Source: Microcaldota archaeon (GTDB taxonomy: Archaea > Micrarchaeota > Micrarchaeia > Micrarchaeales > CABMGC01). From it: a stretch of 15,160 nt of DNA. The notes beneath the pieces were generated by a model, which saw only the letters and a list, made by a program, of their open reading frames with translations, had not been told where the DNA came from and made no database searches. Where the stretch lies: assembly GCA_028866785.1 (NCBI GenBank), contig JAGWHN010000020.1, forward strand, positions 1 through 15,160. Direction: 5' to 3'. Positions 13,295-15,160 of the stretch are shown piece by piece. A program made the translations under genes and the position numbers. Numbering within the stretch: position 1 is the stretch's first letter; each line of letters begins with the position of its first letter.

Positions 13295-13702
13295 ATGGCA
13301 ACTATGATTTTTGTCAATCTACCTGTAAAGGACCTGAAAAAGACGATGACCTTCTTCTCAAAGATGGGATTCAAGTACAACAGGCAGTTCACCAACAAGA
13401 GCGCAGCGTGCATGGTGATCTCAAAGGAGATCTTTGTTATGCTCCTGGTCAAAAAGTTCTTCAAGGGATTCACGAAAAAGCAGATTGTAGACTCCAAAAA
13501 GGCAACAGAGGCGATAATATCCCTCTCGGCCGAAAGCAGAAAGAAGGTTGATGAGATGTTAGGCAAGGCGGTCAAAGCAGGCGCGACCGAGGTAATGACG
13601 CAGGACCACGGATGGATGTACTCCTGCAGCTTCCAGGACCTAGACCACCACAACTGGGAGATATTCTGGATGGACAAAAGCAGGGTAAAGAGTGGAGGAT
13701 GA
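13295..13702 (+). CDS. VOC (glyoxalase/bleomycin-resistance/dioxygenase) fold protein
   Basis: This 135-aa protein has two beta-alpha-beta-beta-beta units typical of the vicinal oxygen chelate fold. The first is IFVNLPVKDLKKTMTFFSKM followed by AACMVIS and IFVMLLV; the second is VDEMLGKAVKAGATEV followed by GWMYSCSFQDLDHHNWEIFW. A length of about 135 is normal for single-chain members, which dimerise. The Glu in NWEIFW is the usual second metal ligand; at the first strand the usual His/Gln position has Asn (FVNLPV), so metal binding is not certain. Members range from glyoxalases to antibiotic-binding proteins, and the substrate cannot be named. Leaderless start at 13295. The stop TGA at 13700-13702 nearly touches the next gene. 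Confidence 0.85.
   Translation: MATMIFVNLPVKDLKKTMTFFSKMGFKYNRQFTNKSAACMVISKEIFVMLLVKKFFKGFTKKQIVDSKKATEAIISLSAESRKKVDEMLGKAVKAGATEVMTQDHGWMYSCSFQDLDHHNWEIFWMDKSRVKSGG
13694..13699 (+). promoter_or_regulatory. Shine-Dalgarno sequence for the AT-rich orphan gene
   Basis: GGAGGA overlaps the end of the VOC gene and lies 4 bases before the ATG at 13704. It supports coupled translation and a start at 13704 (or the next ATG at 13707). Confidence 0.5.
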
Positions 13703-13703
13703 A

Positions 13704-14096
13704 ATGATGAGAAAAGAAATACCAGAATCTGCATACTTAAAATCATTAGAAGAAATAAGAAAAATGTTAGATGGATGGAGCGACAAGCTAAATATTTTTT
13801 ATGTAGATTCGATTAACAATTTATTTACAACTAGTCCTAAAATTCCAATAGTAAATTATGATCGGGATAGTAGATATCATTTTCTGAATTTTGCAAATAG
13901 CTCAAAAGCAAAACCTGTATATGCAATTCTTAAGTCCTCTAAAATTGATAGACAAATAATCCTACAACTTGCATTTTTTAATCAAGGTATCTGTTATCGG
14001 TTTATAGAAAAAATTCCAGTCATTAAATCAAGGAATAAAAAATCAGTCAAAGAGCAAAAACCTTCCAGACCAAGTGGTTTTTTCGGAGGGCTTTAA
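13704..14096 (+). CDS. AT-rich orphan protein, function unknown
   Basis: This is a protein of 130 aa (ATG 13704; the frame is also open to a GTG at 13692, and ATG 13707 is equally possible). It has an N-terminal helical part (LKSLEEIRKMLDGWSDKL), a mixed middle with hydrophobic strands, and a basic Ser/Pro tail ending GFFGGL. There is no membrane segment or known motif. The DNA is strikingly AT-rich compared with all neighbours, with many AAA/ATA/TTT codons, and codes few of the AGG codons common elsewhere, which suggests recent transfer from a low-GC source. It is coupled to the VOC gene by a Shine-Dalgarno sequence inside that gene's end, and stops with TAA just before a run of six T. Confidence 0.6.
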   Translation: MMRKEIPESAYLKSLEEIRKMLDGWSDKLNIFYVDSINNLFTTSPKIPIVNYDRDSRYHFLNFANSSKAKPVYAILKSSKIDRQIILQLAFFNQGICYRFIEKIPVIKSRNKKSVKEQKPSRPSGFFGGL

Positions 14097-14102
14097 TTTT
14101 TT
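14097..14102 (+). terminator. Oligo-T termination signal
   Basis: Six T directly after the TAA at 14094-14096 fit archaeal termination, which needs T runs rather than hairpins. The assignment rests on position only. Confidence 0.35.
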
Positions 14103-14129
14103 AAATAGTAAGAAATTAAATTCTATTTG

Positions 14130-14260
14130 CCAGCTTCACTGAAACCTGATGGCGGTAGGAAAAACATCGCAAGTTGTCCGGCTCTTGCAAAAAGCCGGAG
14201 GGTGGACGTGTCGGGAACTGTGCCCAAAAGCGGTTGCTGGCTTTCCTCAAACCAGCGCTT
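14130..14260. other. Intergenic segment with two hairpins, possible structured RNA
   Basis: The 169-base gap between the AT-rich orphan and the DUF2779 gene changes sharply to GC-rich sequence. TCCGGCT (14177-14183) pairs perfectly with AGCCGGA (14193-14199) over a 9-base loop, and GCTGG (14236-14240) pairs with CCAGC (14252-14256). No frame here looks convincingly coding, and I see no tRNA, SRP or complete RNase P motifs. It could be a small RNA, the leftover of a mobile element's end, or the 3' untranslated region of the DUF2779 gene. Confidence 0.3.
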
Positions 14261-14265
14261 CTGTT

Positions 14266-15160
14266 CTACTTCTTTGATAATTCCTCAAGTTTCTCAACAA
14301 TCCAAACCATCCCTTCCGTGTCCTGGCCGCAGTACCTCTCAAGGTGCGCCTTAATTCTTCGTTTCTCTGCGGCTGTGGCCTTCTTCCCATCGCTTGTGCC
14401 GTGCGTTATGTAAAGATAAGACAGAGAGGCATCCTGACCGTTTCCTATTTCAAAATCATCGTAGTTCCTGCCAGTCAGCGCTGGAAGGACCTGCTTTAGC
14501 GAGATCCTGCCCCGCTGATGGGGATGATAGTAATGGAAATTCCTAAACGGCGCAAGAAGGTCCACCATCCTTGAGTTGACCTCCTCAACCCACTTTGCCT
14601 CCTTTGGAAACTCCTCCCCAAGTGCTTTCAGTACTCCCTGCTCAAAGGACTGGTTGTAGACCACCACTGTTCCCTCTATTCCAATGGCCATCTTTAGGGC
14701 CATTAGAAACTTCTTTCTTGGATCCTTTGAGCCAGAGGCTAGGAATGACTTATTCACAAGCTTTGCGCCCTCCTTGGGCAGTATATGTGCAGAGAACTGG
14801 AAGGGAATCGCCTGGAAGGGCCTGAGCCCATCGTAGAGCGGGATTGCGGTCGCGTATGACTCAAAGTCAAGGAAGCACAGCGGGTACTCCAGACTGCCAA
14901 GGAAGGAGGCAATCCCCTTGTGGTCTATGTGGTGGTTGCCATTTTTATGGGCCTTGTGCTGGATCTTCTGCTTCTCGCTTAGCCCATCGTGGTCCAAGAT
15001 GTCCTTAAGATAGTATATTCCGGAATTTAGCATCTCAACAGCCTTGGATCCGCCCCTGTGCAGATGAAGGATGTCCATATCAGGATGCTCCTTCCAGAAC
15101 TTGTCATTTTCGTGGATTCCAGCAAGGTCGTCATGGTACTCCTCGCCATGCCCAAACTCA
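14266..15160 (-). CDS. DUF2779-family protein, DEDD-type exonuclease-like C-terminal part (5' end beyond window)
   Basis: The frame is open from the right edge to TAG at 14266-14268 (297 codons seen); an internal ATG at 15078 is not the likely start. Blocks match the DUF2779 domain as I know it: LHRGGSKAVEML, LSEKQKIQHKAHKNG, CFLDFESYATAIPLYDG, PFQFSAHI, VVVYNQSFEQGVLKAL and the terminal YCGQDTEGMVWIVEKL. The DFE, the middle block with N-x-x-FE and the C-terminal YC-x-x-D would supply the acidic residues of an RNase H-like 3'-5' exonuclease (DnaQ/DEDD) fold. Full-length members are longer and often carry a Cas4/PD-(D/E)XK-like nuclease part at the N-terminus, which would lie outside this window. 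The protein probably processes nucleic acid, perhaps in repair or defence. No disruption is visible. Confidence 0.85.
   Translation of the reverse strand, partial: EFGHGEEYHDDLAGIHENDKFWKEHPDMDILHLHRGGSKAVEMLNSGIYYLKDILDHDGLSEKQKIQHKAHKNGNHHIDHKGIASFLGSLEYPLCFLDFESYATAIPLYDGLRPFQAIPFQFSAHILPKEGAKLVNKSFLASGSKDPRKKFLMALKMAIGIEGTVVVYNQSFEQGVLKALGEEFPKEAKWVEEVNSRMVDLLAPFRNFHYYHPHQRGRISLKQVLPALTGRNYDDFEIGNGQDASLSYLYITHGTSDGKKATAAEKRRIKAHLERYCGQDTEGMVWIVEKLEELSKK

Noticed and set aside
14236..14251. GAGGAAAG on the minus strand as the conserved 5' block of RNase P RNA
   Set aside because: None of the other conserved RNase P blocks follow at suitable distances, and the gap is too short for a full molecule.
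14119..14265. 49-codon open stretch on the minus strand after the TAG of the DUF2779 gene, as a read-through extension
   Set aside because: The DUF2779 domain ends naturally just before the TAG, and the extension resembles no known tail. GC-rich sequence readily gives such open stretches.
1..15160. CRISPR array, tRNA genes, transposase or complete insertion sequence
   Set aside because: No regularly spaced repeats, no GGTTCRA-type T-arm with cloverleaf, and no transposase-like protein were seen on either strand.

Overview
The window looks like a piece of an archaeal chromosome. TATA-like boxes sit about 23-32 bases upstream of several start codons, so many messages look leaderless. Shine-Dalgarno-like sequences appear mainly at genes inside operons or behind short leaders. 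Arginine is mostly encoded by AGG/AGA. The toxin-antitoxin pair and the DUF2779-type nuclease are types I associate with archaea. The Ser/Thr-rich secreted protein and the many lineage-specific proteins would suit a DPANN/Micrarchaeota-like or other uncultured archaeon, but that placement is inference. I see no rRNA, tRNA, CRISPR array or complete transposon.

Layout. (1) 1-1923, minus: a two-gene operon of a small protein (110 aa) and a large P-loop NTPase (ATPase-1), the latter running off the left edge. (2) 2133-6279, plus, divergent from the first: a putative operon of a membrane-anchored protein, a helical protein, an AAA+-like ATPase with a probable winged-helix insertion (ATPase-2) and a SAM-dependent methyltransferase. 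A short ankyrin-repeat gene follows. (3) 6908-9077, plus: a large secreted alpha/beta-hydrolase (esterase-like) fused to a degenerate M23/LytM-like domain, then a two-helix membrane protein. (4) 9125-11360, minus: a second AAA+-like ATPase (ATPase-3), clearly paralogous to ATPase-2, with a possible 26-codon micro-ORF and a 274-aa helical protein downstream. (5) 11485-11973: a small unknown gene followed by a decayed fragment of a second copy of the esterase's C-terminal domain. (6) 11993-12591, minus: a winged-helix antitoxin and RelE/ParE-type toxin. (7) 12765-14096, plus: tspO interrupted by one in-frame amber codon, a VOC/glyoxalase-fold gene, and an AT-rich orphan. (8) 14266-15160, minus: the C-terminal part of a DUF2779 protein.

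The most unusual feature is that three related P-loop ATPases, two of them obvious paralogues, lie within 11.4 kb, each beside small proteins I do not recognise. ATPase-2 sits in what looks like a membrane-protein/ATPase/methyltransferase operon. I infer a lineage-specific ATPase-based system of unknown function (mobile element, defence, or envelope/DNA-handling machinery are all possible). The sequence alone does not decide between these. The broken tspO and the esterase-domain remnant show ongoing gene decay nearby.
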